64,000 bases of DNA from Alisma plantago-aquatica. Taxonomy: Eukaryota > Streptophyta > Magnoliopsida > Alismatales > Alismataceae. This document shows positions 1 to 12,496 of this stretch, piece after piece. The notes under the pieces were generated by a model that worked only from the letters and a program-made list of their open reading frames with translations, was not told the origin of the DNA and ran no database searches. The stretch covers positions 259,975,001 through 260,039,000 of the forward strand of contig OY856414.1 of NCBI GenBank assembly GCA_963693085.1. Reading direction: 5' to 3'. Positions within the stretch are counted from its first letter, which is position 1. Each line of letters begins with the position of its first letter. The translations under genes were made by a program, and so were the position numbers.

Positions 1-403
1 TTCTCTACCTGAGAAGATAGCACCCTCTCCAATCCGCAACCTCCAACCCTAGCAAGGAGAGTAGAAAGGAGCCTTCATAGTTGGTGAGATGACTTCGGGG
101 TGAAGGTTGTCCAAAGGGTGAGGAAGGTATTTATAATTTTGTGTAACATACTAAAAAGGTAATAAAATTCAAATACTTTCATCACCCTTTGGATAGCCTT
201 CACCCCGAAGTCATCTCACCAACTATGAAGCAACCTTCACTTGAAGTAACTTCAAGCTCCTCCTTGAAGTAGCCTTCCTCCTTGAAGTAGCTTCCTGATG
301 AGACCTTCTAGAAGTAGTCCAAAGTCCTCCGTCTCCACTGAGAATATCCTTCTCCACCTGAGAAGATATCACCCTCTCCAATCCGTAGCCTCCAAACCTA
401 GGA
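1..403 (+). repeat. Direct repeat pair, about 53 bp (1-53 and 350-403)
   Basis: Both copies read from TTCTC(T/C)ACCTGAGAAGATA to a CCTAG(C/G)A end, with a few substitutions between them. The inverted repeat at 73-230 lies between the copies, so the first 400 bp are a direct duplication enclosing a fold-back. Confidence 0.75.
73..230. repeat. Long inverted repeat, 49-bp arms
   Basis: Positions 73-121 and 182-230 are reverse complements at 47 of 49 positions, around a 60-bp AT-rich loop. A transcript of either strand would form a long hairpin. I see no transposon end motifs at the outer edges. It may be a local fold-back duplication or part of the LTR-like segment that contains it. Confidence 0.8.
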
Positions 404-1359
404 GTAGAAAGGCGAGTACAAGCAATAAGAATGAAAAAGAAGGGAAAATGGAAATTACAATTACCATTGTAGCACAAGGCTTGATTACCTATATCAAGCA
501 TTTTGATCTCCTAACCAATGTGTGTGATAGTGTAAGTATGGTGGAAAGGAGATTCTAGCCTATAGGACACGAGCTTGTAGCAATGGGAAAGATTAGCAAG
601 TGTATAAGTTGCTCAATTGCTCACAAGAAAGGATTTCCAATTGCAAGTATGTATGCTCAAGTATTGCACAAGTATATTTTGGGTGTCCTAAGGCATGTTC
701 TATATATAGGAATGGCCTATGAATGATTAAGGACGTTCTAGACACTTTCTAGGGGGTTCTAAGTGCTCAACTAGCAATTAGGTATCCACTAAATGCTTTA
801 GCAACGACTAGTTTATTAATTCTAAAAAGTGTAAACGGAGTTCTTCTCAGTCAAAGAAGTTGTCGAACGAGTGTCTCTCAGTCGAGGAGTTTGTCGATCA
901 AGGGATGGTTTGTAGCAAGTGTATAAAACATTCGATTCCAACTCCCAACCACCTTGTCTGCTGGGTCTAACAACTATTTGGGTCAATTCTCGGTCGAGGA
1001 GTTTGAAGACCGAGAGTGTCTCGGTCGAGAAGTTTTTCGACCGAGAATGACTCTATTTCAATGTTTTGAATTATGTACTAAGTGTGTGTATCAGTGTGCA
1101 GTTGTGACACTATTATAGGGGATGACCTATCTAAATATTGTGAGTTGCTAGGGAAGATCTAAATGCTTGATTTACATGATATCTAAGTACTTGGACATTA
1201 TATACTTATACAAGTTTAAACATTGTGAGCATTTAGATCTTGTAAAGTTGTGTCATCCACTTAATTCCTGCAATACTCAAGTAACACGTTAGATCCACAA
1301 GAATGAAATGTCTTTCATCATCAAAACAAAGGGATTATAATAATGTCCAATTTAGCCAA

Positions 1360-3605
1360 CAAAGAGATGGGCCCTAGCTCCTCCCTAATGCATTTTAAGG
1401 TACTTGATGTGAGAGGTCACTGTCATGATATGGGCCCTAATTCCTCACAAATTCATTTGAAGGGCTTTTTGTAGATGAAACTATCATTACATGGTCTAGG
1501 AACCTCCCAAATTTATTTTCAAGGACTTGGTGTGAGAGGACACTGTCATGATATAGGCCCAAACTTCAGCCAAATCAATTTTTAGGGACTTCTTGTGAGA
1601 GGACACTATCAATATATGGGCTCTGGCTTCTCCCTAATGCATTTGTAGGAAATTCTTGTAAAAGGACTTGCTATGATAAAACACTGTCATGATATGGGTC
1701 GTGGCTCTTCCCGAATAAATTTTTAGGGACTTGTTCTTAGATGACGGTTGTCATGATATGGGCCCTGGAACATCTCAAATTCGTTTTCAAGGATATGTTG
1801 TGGGAGGACATTGTCATGATATGGTACCTGGAAGCTCCCAAATGCATTTTTAAGGACTTATGACATGATGACATCATCATTATATGTGCCCTGGTGCCTT
1901 GCAAATGCATGTTCAAGGACTTGGTGTGAGAGGACATTGCCATGATATAGGTCCAAACGTCACCCAAATTCATATTTAGGGACTTACTATTAGAGTACAT
2001 TGTCAATATATGAGCCATGGATTCTCCCTAATTCTTTTAGAGGGACTTTTTGTCAGAGGACACTAGCATGATATGGGTCGTGGCTCCTCCCAAATGAGTT
2101 TTTAGGACATTTGTCATGAAATGAGCCTTGACACCTCCCAAATTCATTTTCACAGACTTGTTGTGAGAGGACATTGTCATGATATGGAACATGGAACCTA
2201 GAAAATGTATTTTTAAGGACTTACAATGAGATGAAACCATCACTATATGTGCCTTAGTGCCTCCCAAATGTATGTTCAATGACTAGGTGTCAGAGGACAC
2301 TAACATGATATGTGCCGAAACATCACCCAAATGCATTTTTAGGGACTTACTGTGAGAGGACATTGTCAATATATGGCCCCTGGATCCTCCCTAATGCTTT
2401 TGAAGGGACTTGTTGTGAGAGGAAACTATCATGATATGGGTTGTAGCTCCTCCTAAATGCATTTCTAGGGACTTTTTGAGATGACATTTGTCATGATATG
2501 GAACATGGCACCTTCCAAATTCATTTTCAAGGGCATGTTCTGAGAGGACATTGTCATCATCTGGCACCTAGAAGCTCCCTAATGCATTTTTAAGGAGTTA
2601 CGGTGAGATGAAACTATCATTATATGTTCCATGGTGCCTCCTAAATGTATGTTCAAGGTCTTGGTCTGAGAGGACATTGTCATTATATGGGCCCAAATTT
2701 CACCCAAATGCATTTTTAGGGACTTACCGTGAGAGGACATTATCAATATATGGGCCATAGCCTCTCCCTATTGCTTTTAAGGGACCTTTTATGGGAGGAA
2801 AATATCATGATATGGGTCGTGGCTCCTCCAAAATGAATTTTTAGGACATATGTCATGATATGAGCCATGGCACCTCCCAAATTCATTTTCAAGGACTTGT
2901 TGTGCGAGGACACTGTCATGATATGGAACTTGGAACTTCCCAAATGCATTTTTAAGGACTTATAATGAGATGAGACTGTCATTATATGTGCCTTAACACC
3001 ACCCAAATGTATGTTCAGTGACTTGGTGTGAGAGGACACTAACATGATATGGGCCCAAACATCACCCAAATACATTTTCAGGGACTTGCTATGAGAGGAC
3101 ATTGTCAATATATGGCCCCTGGCTCCTCCCTAATGCTTTAGAAGGGACTTGTTGTGAGAAGGCACTATCATGATATGGGTTGTGGATCCTCCCAAATGCA
3201 TTTCTAGGGACTTTTCAGTATGATATTTGTCATGATATGGGCCCTGACACCTCCCAAATTTATTTTAGGGACTTGTTGTAAGAGGACATTGTTATGATAT
3301 GGCACCTGTCACCTCCGAAATGCATTTTTAAGGAATTATGGTGAGATGACACTATCATTATATGTTCCCTGGAACCTCCCTAATGTATGTTCAAGGAATT
3401 GGTGTGAGAGGACATTGTCATGATATGGGCCCAAAGTTTGCCCAAATGCATTTTTAGGGACTTATTATGAGAGGATATTGTCCTTATATGGCCCATGGCT
3501 CCTCCCTAATGCTTTTGAAGGGAGTTGTTGTTAGAGGACATTATCATGATAGGGGTTGTGGATCCTCCCAAATGCATTTCTAAGGACTTGTTGTGAGATG
3601 ACATT
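1360..3605 (-). repeat. Tandem array, 62-63 bp monomer in a six-monomer higher-order repeat
   Basis: About 36 monomers carry the recurring words GTGAGAGGACATTGTCATG, ATATGGGCCCTGG, CACCTCCCAAATGCATTTT and AAGGACTTG. Diagnostic variants recur about every 360-390 bp. CAATATATGG falls near 1612, 2006, 2370, 2746 and 3107; GATATGGGT(C/T)GTGG near 1693, 2076, 2436, 2813, 3175 and 3548. This gives a six-monomer higher-order unit of about 370 bp. Because 63 is a multiple of three, the minus strand stays open over several monomers (1737-2018, 2037-2279, 2743-3108) and encodes a 21-residue repeat built on MSSH-KSLKMHLGG--AHIM. I regard these ORFs as by-products of the repeat length, not proven genes. 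Confidence 0.85.
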
Positions 3606-6600
3606 TGTATCAACCCCGCCTCCCGGTAACCCCCAATTAAGGGTGACCAAGAGGTCAGAGCCATTATCCCAATTAACAGGATCAAAAGTTCGATAAATAA
3701 TCAATAACAATTATCAAATTCTACCAACTAAACTGAAAGTGGGTATAAAATAAAACTTTGCATACCTTTTTCAAAAACTTGGATATCTACTTCTATCCAC
3801 ATCTGGAGTCTATTCTAACTAATCCTCCTTGGTACTTTAACTCTTATTTAATTCCACATATGCCGCTGTACTGTTTGTCCTTTTCAATCTTGTACCTAAA
3901 ATGCCGACAAACAAAACGTCGATCAGCATATCGAAATATGTCGGTATGTGGGGACAACCAAAATCTCCCAAATATGGCTAACAATCTATATGTTGCAATC
4001 AAGTTAATGAACAAGCCAATTTACGCTTTCAATGTGACATTCTCCACCATTTTTTCCCAAACCCTGGGATACCCACTTTAGGGTTTCACTTTTGCCATTG
4101 ACTTAAGGCCACCTTCTCAATCCCGAGCTTGGTGCCTAGGGTCACCCTTCATGGTTCCCTTTAGTCATGCAATATCATAGGCCACCTTCTCAATCTGGAG
4201 CTTCGTGCCTAGGGTCACCTCTCATGGTGCCCATTCGTCTTCCCTCATGGGCTTGACCTTTTGCATCATCCATCAGGGTGGCATGTAGGTGCGAGAATAC
4301 ACACTTAATTTATAATTGTGATAATCAAAGTGACTTTATAATTTACAAGTATGAACATCCAACTGAGAAGTTGCATTCAATGTGATGAATCATCCGAGAA
4401 ACTCTTTGGGAAACTAATGCGATTAACCATAATTAACTACATACCTGTCAGGCTGATTTGAGACAGAATTAATCCAATCAATGTAAGAAATCCAAATCAA
4501 GCTAGCACACAATGAGATCCTAAAATAGGCATACAATTTCCTATTATTGATCAAACCATCAAGATCTATTAAACCTAGCTCGCTTCCTAGGGTTTCTAAT
4601 CCACTTTTAGGATTTTCATTGCAATTAGGGTTTCACTTCATAAACCCTAATTATCTCATTTATTCTTCACAAAAGATATTAAGGTTATCCTTTAACAACA
4701 TTTAACCTTAATTTCGGATTAAAGGCACCATTATCCATCAATTAAGTCCATTAAGCCTCTTTTCCATCAAAGCTACCATTTTTATCGTTTTAATCCATGA
4801 CAAGTTCATTATGCCCATTTATCATCAATTCATAGTTTATTGTGGTCCAATTCACATATGAACTCTATTTGTCATTAATTCTACTTTTATCCATTAGAAA
4901 ACCCTAATTATTACATTAAGGGTATTTATCTACAATTAGGAACTTTTACACTCAAAATAGCTTTAGAGCCATCATATCTCAACTTTAATCATGAAATTGA
5001 ACAATTAAATCCATTAAGTCACATTTACTAATATTAGGGTTTCAAGGCCCATTAAAGCATATTTATGTACATGAACTTCTAAATTAAACCAATTACGTAC
5101 AAAGTTCATCCTTTTTTATCTTAATGTATCTTTTCATGATTAACAGTCTAATATCAACTTTAATCATCCATTAAACTCTACAAATTACATTAATCATCTC
5201 AAAATAGATTTTCTTAATCATTAATACATTAAAGTTGATAACTTCCATTAATTTTCAAATTTCAAGAGGAATTAGCTTCTCAATATATTTTTAGTGGATT
5301 CCTCGTATTTTTCTGAGCAAGTTTCATATTTTATATGTTTCCATCGGAGCTACCAATTCTACAATTTTTGCAAAAATAGATACCTTGGGCCAATAGAAAT
5401 ATGCCACAACAGCCTCATCTACTCTTTTCTTTTCCACGTGAGTAGGCGCCCCAGCTCTATTCTCGGCTACGGGAAAAGACAATTACACCCCTTCCTCCAG
5501 AGCATAGCACGCTATGCGCCGGAGGACAGATTAGTAATCTCACCGCCCATCTCCTACCTCCGCTCAGTCTGTTCATGAGAGAGGCTTCTCGGTCGTGTCA
5601 ACTCCACCATTGACTTCGGGCGCCTGGGCTCCTTAGCAACCAAAAAAGGGTCCCCACCTCTGATCCCTGCCGCCAAACTCAAAGGAGGAATCAATTTATT
5701 CATATGGGAAACAAACGGAGAGAAAGGCCAGGCTATGCGTCGGCGGCCATGGAAGGAAACCAAGGGGAAAGAGGGGTTTTTTTGATCAAATTACTTGCAG
5801 GGGATGTTTGGTTCGGTGTTGTGGGACAGCGCGAGGAATTTGACCAACTCACAGAAGGGAACTATCCCCTTATATATCCTGTGGACAAGGTAGGTGGTCG
5901 GCGGGTGTCCTGAGATTAGGGGATTCTCGCATACACATCCAAAGACCATCAAACTTAGGATTATATGGTGTGAAATCCTATCCTGAATACATCTGGACCC
6001 TTTCCATCCTCGCACATCAACCTTATCGAGGGAGAATCCGGATTGAGTAGGACTCCACCTATTTTCATTCCTTCTCAAACTGGACGAGGAGCAGCCATCA
6101 GCGGATTGGGGATCGACGGTGCATATTGCTCGATATAAAAAAAAGGATTCTTTACTTAACAAAATCGTGACATTTAATACTTTCCTCCCATATTGTCTAC
6201 ACATTATTTGTAAAATCCATATCCCCAAAACCACTCATTCAGTTAATCCCAAATTTTAAGGAAAAGTCTATAATGACTTAATACACGTGTGTACCAAGTT
6301 TGGGACTCAAAATCGAAAGTATGGGATACTTTTATTTATATGCAAGTTATCTCATAATAAGGCATATTTTATGCATCTTTTCTCTCTCTTAATCTTTTAT
6401 TTTCCTTGATTTCGATTCCTTTTTCCATTAGAAACAATGTGGACACAAAATCTCAACCAAGATGGATTCATTATCCATATCTTGACATTTTTCTTGTAAT
6501 ATTATCATTATCTCACATTTCTTCTAAATAAAGCAATATCTAATTAATCTTTTCTTTTCCTGTTGCATTATCTTTGCAACTTTGGACTCCTTGGAACCCA

Positions 6601-6879
6601 GGGAACCCAAGAGGCATGAAATCCACCTTTGTATAATATTCCTTTGCCTTCTAGAGGTTTCTACATATTTCTTTTCTCCATTTCTCAATTATTCATTTAC
6701 TAATTGAATTTCCTTGTTATTGAGCCCAATAGCCAATCAAGCCCACAAAACAACCAATCAAGGCTATTGTAAACAAAATCCATTTATTCAAAAAAAATTA
6801 TATCATTATTTGTTCAAATATCTTTAATATGAGAAATTATATTTCTCACTAAAAGAACCCAAAAATTAGGGTTGTAACA
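3606..6879 (-). repeat. Gypsy 3' LTR (left copy)
   Basis: On the plus strand it starts TGTATCAACCCC and ends GGTTGTAACA; the right LTR starts TGTAACGACCCC. The two copies align over their whole length with small indels, and I estimate about 7 percent difference in the first 350 bp by eye. A TATATAA on the minus strand at 5870-5876 is a possible promoter element; the matching stretch of the right copy (near 22600) has lost it. A GC-richer block at 5440-6120 contrasts with the AT-rich remainder. ORFs here are accidental. Confidence 0.9.
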
Positions 6880-6896
6880 TCCTTCCCCTCTTGTAA
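6880..6896 (-). other. Polypurine tract of the gypsy element
   Basis: The minus strand reads TTACAAGAGGGGAAGGA immediately before the 3' LTR. This is the usual position and composition of the plus-strand primer of a Ty3/gypsy element, and it fixes the minus-strand orientation. Confidence 0.8.
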
Positions 6897-9800
6897 GCAT
6901 TTTGTCCTCAAAATTCCATCAAGCAACCAAACAATTTAGGATAAGACTTTTTCATGTCCATCATTGACCCCTATATGACTTTTCCCTATCCATGGTTCTT
7001 CCAAAGAACCTTTATCATATCATATTATTTCATATGAGTTCTTTCTTACCTTGTTATATCATACCCTCAAAGGTGACTCTGGACATTTCAGCCTCTCAAA
7101 AGTTGAATAGTTTTAGGGCTCAGCACATGGCTTGGGTACCTCACATAGTACTCTAGTTCAAACTCATGGAACACATTATACATCATATTATCCTAAGGGG
7201 TAAGTCTAAACACAACCATCTCCACCAATCCATCTCAAATGGACCCATATATCGAGGACTCAGCTTTCTCAGCTGTAGCTTAGAGGGGTCGGATTTTCAC
7301 ATCACATACTCTCCCATAGTGAACTGCATGTCAGTCTGCTTTGCATTAGCTCACGATTCATGCTGCCCCTGGGCTCTCTCTCAGCCATTACACGATCAAA
7401 GTGACTTCATCTGCACACATTATGGTTCTATTCTGACCTTCACGAGGTGCCTTCACCAACATCATCTTAATGAAGTGGTGACTGACACAACCACCCTTGC
7501 ATAGCTTTCTTATATCCCGATATTGGGTATGGCGGTTATCATCACATCTTACAGAAGACAAGAACTGTCTCTATGTATCACCCTAAATGAGCACACATGC
7601 TCTCATCAGACCCTCCAGTCTGGCTCATCTTATTAGGTAGGGGTGATGAACTATACTAACATCGATTTCTTTATGTATCTACTTCAACCAGATGGAAGCG
7701 AATCTTTAGGTTATACTCAAGGACTTTTGAACTCACATCATGGTGTAGTTGAACCATATTTCTCATATATAGTTCAACTGGATCCGTCCCTTGACAGCAT
7801 TCTCTCTTTCTCATGTCATCTAGGTAAGGCGATCTACCATAACTAAATTTGCATCTTGACCTTCTCTGGTCCATCGGAAACTTACTACACATCCATAGTG
7901 ATGAACTCCCATTCTCTCTCGGGGACTTTTCATCCTCTATATCAACTCATTGGGTTATTGGTGTTCATCCTTCACCTCCCGTCATGCATGGTAACATGCC
8001 ACATGCAACATTATCTTAGGCATTCAAAGTACTACTATCTTCATAGTACGGTGTATGGTAATCTTAAAATCATGATCTCATGTGTATCATGATTCCTCAA
8101 GATTGATTCCTTGGAAACCCTAAACCACTCTAGTCGGGGTTTCATCACCTTCTTTTCCAAAGAAGTGCATCTGAGGTTCTACAATCATCCTTTTATTGCA
8201 TCAAGGCCTAGGTTGGTTAACCAAACAACTACTAACTTTTTCAACAACCATCATTAGAGTTAGCCAAACATATCTCCCTTTTCAAACTTAGGGCTAACCC
8301 TATAGCCTCTTCCAGTCTCTAGCTAAACTAGGCAGCTGCACCTCAACCAGCGCATCTATTACCGCTTTACATCCTTAGGTTTTAGGTAATGTTGAAGACA
8401 TACACCTTCACTTATTATCTCAGCTCAAACTCTATCTTCATCAAGAACACTCTGAGCTCATCCTCCTGGTGATCAAACTCAACCTTGTATCACTCATGGC
8501 TCATGATAAAAACATCCTCATAGGATGACTACCTTATTCCTCTTAGTTTTTGTAAACCATACATGTATCATTCACTCCACCAGGGTATGTTATCCTCCCT
8601 GTCCTCATACCTTGTTGCAATGTTCCAACTCACATCATATTTATCCTTGGTGTATGGCATGCATACTGTCCTATCTCTCATTCCCATAACAAGAGGAAAT
8701 AAGCATTTGGCTGCAGTCCAAATACAGATTTCTTCCTATTCCAAGAGTAGAGATGGTACATCCCACCTTGCCAGTACACCTTTAAATCTAAGTTGAAACG
8801 TGCCACATCTGTCTCTACATCACAATCATCTTGATATCAAGGTTACTTCCATGGAAAACTGGTTTCGAACCTACTTGGGTCACCACACAATCCTTGGTCA
8901 TATCCTCTAGGTCTATAGGGTGCCGACACTTTTGGGGTCATCCCTCTTCCCTTATGCATCTATAGAGTTCCCTACTCATCTGCCCTTTGGGTCCCATGAT
9001 TTCATGAAGGTGATCAATCTACTAACCCATGGCTCTCAGATAATGATAGTTGTTACCTCCCGACCCTATGGTCATGTGCAACTAGGGAATTAGGAAACTC
9101 CTACTTCAATCGGTCTTATCCTTACCTGACCCTAGGATAGACTTAGGATCCTAACATAGTACATGTCCAACTGGGAACCTTATCCAATCCTTCATCATCC
9201 CTCTCTGCATTTATGGATTGACTTTCATCCATTCACAGGGGTCATGGCGACCTGCCTACCTTGGTCAGGCCCCATACCGGTTACCTCCATGGTAACACAT
9301 CCACATGCACTTAGAGATGGTTATCTATGGGTCTATAGGTTCATTCTCATACTATGTACTTTTCACTTATCTTCTCAAGATCCTATGAGGCCTCTTTAGG
9401 TTACCTCCAACCAAAAAAATAGGTATACACCCAACAAAAGTGTCCCTCTCCCAAGATGGGAGGAAACTTCATCTTGATAACAAAGGTCACAAATGTCCTT
9501 ATGTCTAGGGTTTACATCCACATGAGCATGATTAACCCTAGCATGCTACTAAGGCACAAGCAGACCACCTACTAAACCATGCTAGGTCACACTTGTTCCT
9601 ACCCTCGACATTGGATCAAGATCAAACCTTCTCATTTCATCAACTTAGCTATGAAGGGTTCATCAAACATACCTTAAACTTAAGGGGTTTCCCTTTCCTC
9701 TAAACATGAGGAGTACCATGCTTGAATATATAGAAACTCAAACCTTGTCATGAGCATCAGGTACACCACTTCTCCTCTTAGGCCTAGGAACCCTAGGTTC

Positions 9801-10260
9801 ACTTCTCTTATGTCCAACTATCTTCTCAACCTCTTAACCACGATCCAAACATGTACAAGGTATGACATGCACTTCCTATCATCCTTCTACTCAAGCAACA
9901 CTTCAGAGTGGAGTCCTCCTCAAGGACAACCAATAAGGTATAAGGCCTCACAACACGTTACTAAACCTCTTTAGGGTCTAAGGAACTCTTCTTTCTAACC
10001 CTAAAAGGTGAGCATCTATACCATTGGTTCATAGGTACCAGCAACCTCATCCTCTCTCTTTGGTTCCTCTAAAGACAATCAAGATACCATCAGCCTCTAG
10101 GAATCAAGCATGAGGCAACCACAACCATCCACTTAGGTCGCATCATCCTCAACTCCTCATTGTTCCTCATATCTCGGAGTCTAAGCTTCCAACCTTCTTG
10201 CTTGGATCCTTCTCTCTCTCTCTCGACCTAATCCTACAACCAACCTCACTATTAGGTGTA
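6897..10260 (-). pseudogene. Ty3/gypsy pol remnant
   Basis: No long frame survives. Clear fragments of the integrase C-terminal and tail region are readable on the minus strand: LSPRYMGPFE at about 7230-7260, VFHEFELEYYVRYPSHVL at about 7120-7180, then IKVLWKNHG and MKKSYPKLFG between about 6950 and 7025. In intact plant gypsy polyproteins these blocks occur in this order just before the stop codon and polypurine tract, which matches the position here. Frameshifts and stops separate them. I could not recognise reverse transcriptase or RNase H motifs upstream by eye, though this is where they should lie. Plus-strand ORFs in the interval (for example 7166-7504) are shadows. Confidence 0.75.
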
Positions 10261-10265
10261 CTCTC
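10261..10265 (+). repeat. Target site duplication of copia copy 1 (left)
   Basis: CTCTC here matches CTCTC at 19312-19316. The perfect 5-bp duplication around the TG...CA ends fixes the limits of the nested copia element. Confidence 0.9.
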
Positions 10266-12483
10266 TGTAGGGTTTTAGGGGATACAGAGAAGGTAGCGGA
10301 AACAAAAAATTTCTTCTCCCAAACCCAGAATAAATGAATCGCGTCAACGTCTATACAATAGGAAGGATGGTTTGTAGAGGTGTACCTTGTCCCGAGGCTT
10401 GCTCAGCGACATTACCTCGTGGCTTGCGCAGTCTTCACCTCTAGTCTTGGATGGTGTCTGTGCAGCTCCTGGTCTCATCGGGACTGTCAGGATTGACAAC
10501 TGTCCTCTGAGCGGAAGAAGTCTCCCGCCTCTGAAGTAGTCCACACGGACCACCTGGAACTCCGATCTCCTTGTCCCACAAGCAATCGGAAGGAGTCACA
10601 CCCTCCTGTCGGCATACTAGTCACCAACACACTCTCCTACAACTAGTTGCTTTTCTGTAGTTGTCTTTCCCTTGTTGTGCCTCCCTTATCGAGTAGCACT
10701 TTCTCGGGCTCTCTGGGTTACCAAAACCAGAGAGAACGACAACTTTGCAGATCAACTGGTGTTCTGAGTTGTTCTTTGATAAGCCCCTAATACCCCTATA
10801 TATATAGGAGGGTCATGGGACATGGTTCTCTACCCCGGGCAATGCGGGACTACAGCAGGAGTAGAAGGGTTCAAGATTTTCCACAAAACAACCAATCTGC
10901 GCCAGCTAAACCGATCGTTTCAACCCTGAAACGGTCAGTTGGTGACCTCAACTGATCGGTTCACACCTAAACCGATCGTTTGGGACCCCTGAGCCGATCA
11001 GTTCACTTATGAGTCGATCGGTTCGTGGTCCTGGTCCTACTCAAATTAACTTTCATATTTGTTTCTGATTAATCAAATATTAATCCTTGTCCAAATCGAA
11101 TTTGTACAAGTGAAACAAATTGTATTTGCAAAATAGTCTTCTGATTTTCCAAACGATCTCTATTGGTCACATGAATTGACCGGTTCAACAATTGAGCCGA
11201 TCATCTCATGACACATGAGTCGATTGTCTTACCAGTTGAGCTAATCGGTTCACCAACCTGAGCCGATCGGTTCATCCCATGAGCCGATCGATTGGGGTAA
11301 CAGACTATGCAAAATCAGTCAATCATAGTTTCAATCAATCTGATACTCTAATCAATTGGTCCAACACTTTGAACACTATGATTTTGAGCTATCAATCAAC
11401 TGAGTGTTTAATTGAACTACTAAACTCCTTTAGTAATCAATCTAAACATCATTTGTGGATAAACTCCTCTTCCACATTAAATCCTATGTGTGTGACCCTG
11501 CATGTCCATTTCACGTTGGCAATGAAAGTCCATAACACTTATGACTTCACAAGCAAAGAGTGGTGCCTAGTCGCACATCAGTGCTACCCAAGTGAAAAGG
11601 AAAGTTGGAGAACAACTTTCAATCCTACAATCCATGAATGGTGTTACAGGGAATGTATAATTCATTTGTCACTGATATCCCGAACTAACTCAAGGCATGG
11701 AATAGTCATCCTATCAATGTTCATTCACTTTCTTGATCTCAAAGTAGATTGGAGGATATATGTATGGCATCAATATCACATACTGATTCACACATGCATG
11801 CACACGCCTATCTCAATCTTACTCATCAAGTGGCCATGGATATCAAACTCCCTTAGGAGGGACAAATCCTGTATCTATCACTCACCCCTCAAAAGCCCCA
11901 TGTGTCAAAGCCAGCCAATCATCACCTTTATAACAACCCATGTTTCAGGACTGTGTTTGATGATGTCAAAGTGTACCCGATGACATGTGTTGAGTATAGT
12001 GATTTTAGGTCAAAGAATCACATTGACCACCATCACTGTGAGAACTGACTGTGACTACCATGTCATGGTTCCATGTGTCAAACTCACAGTGGGTATGTCT
12101 GGTACACTTGTTCTCTAACAAGTACCTATGTGTTTGGTTTGATATATCCATATCATGAATAACGAGATTCTATCATCAACCAACACCACAATCTAGTCTT
12201 GTGTGTCATTTTTGTCTATCTATCTTCCACAATGACATCTGACTAGGGACATAATATGAATGTACAAACTCTTAGCATCTGTATGATCTCATCATTCAAG
12301 TCCTCAACCGGAAAGCATATGTCATTGAGTATTGTCATTCTCTAGACATTCAATCTATTCTATCATTATCTCATATGACTGAACCAAAAAGAATTGGAAG
12401 CTTGCCTTTGATCTTTATCAAATCAATCTTAATGTATCCCACCAATCATCCCATGATTGGCTCTCAGGGCATACATACCAACA
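10266..12483 (-). repeat. Copia copy 1, 3' LTR
   Basis: The plus strand runs from TGTAGGGTTTTAGGGG to CATACATACCAACA (2218 bp). On the minus strand this is a TGTTGGTATG start and a CCCTACA end. A (TA)5 tract at 10797-10806 lies about 530 bp from the downstream end and is the likely promoter TATA box. Palindromic GATCGGTT-type motif clusters follow it at 10900-11030 and 11170-11300. The plus-strand ORF at 11279-11983 is a chance frame; its cognate positions are broken in the other LTR copies. Confidence 0.9.
10900..11300. promoter_or_regulatory. Palindromic motif clusters in the copia LTR U3
   Basis: Two clusters (10900-11030 and 11170-11300) hold variants of the 12-bp palindrome AACCGATCGGTT, such as GAACCGATCG, GAGCCGATCGGTT and AACTGATCGGTT, spaced about 22-23 bp apart. 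They lie upstream of the minus-strand TATA at 10797-10806, where LTR enhancers are found. The same arrangement recurs near 17770-17900 and 18030-18125 and in both LTRs of copia copy 2. Confidence 0.6.
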
Positions 12484-12496
12484 GACTCCCACTTGC
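12484..12496 (-). other. Polypurine tract, copia copy 1
   Basis: The minus strand reads GCAAGTGGGAGTC, ending exactly at the 3' LTR. This is the familiar plant copia form (AAGTGGGAG) that primes plus-strand synthesis. Confidence 0.85.

Larger units (their letters stand above)
1..1305. mobile_element. Decayed LTR-like segment, truncated by the window edge
   Basis: No coding gene is visible; the ORFs at 223-558 look accidental. The segment holds a TATATATA at about 691-698 inside a symmetric AT stretch, a cluster of CTCGGTCGAGGAG / GACCGAG motifs in opposite orientations at 835-1050, and repeated CTTGAAGTAG words at 231-330. A TATA box flanked on its right by inverted-motif clusters is the same arrangement as in the minus-strand copia LTRs further right, so I infer a fragment of another LTR family. 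The words at 1310-1330 (TTTCATCATCAAAACAAAGG) resemble the region beside a copia polypurine tract, so the orientation is uncertain. The right boundary is approximate. Confidence 0.4.

Noticed and set aside
223..558. Overlapping ORFs on both strands near the left edge
   Set aside because: Short, motif-free and built on CTTGAAGTAG-type repeats of an LTR-like segment.
11279..11983. 234-codon plus-strand ORF as a gene
   Set aside because: It lies wholly inside a copia LTR, antisense to the element, and the corresponding frame is broken in the other three LTR copies.
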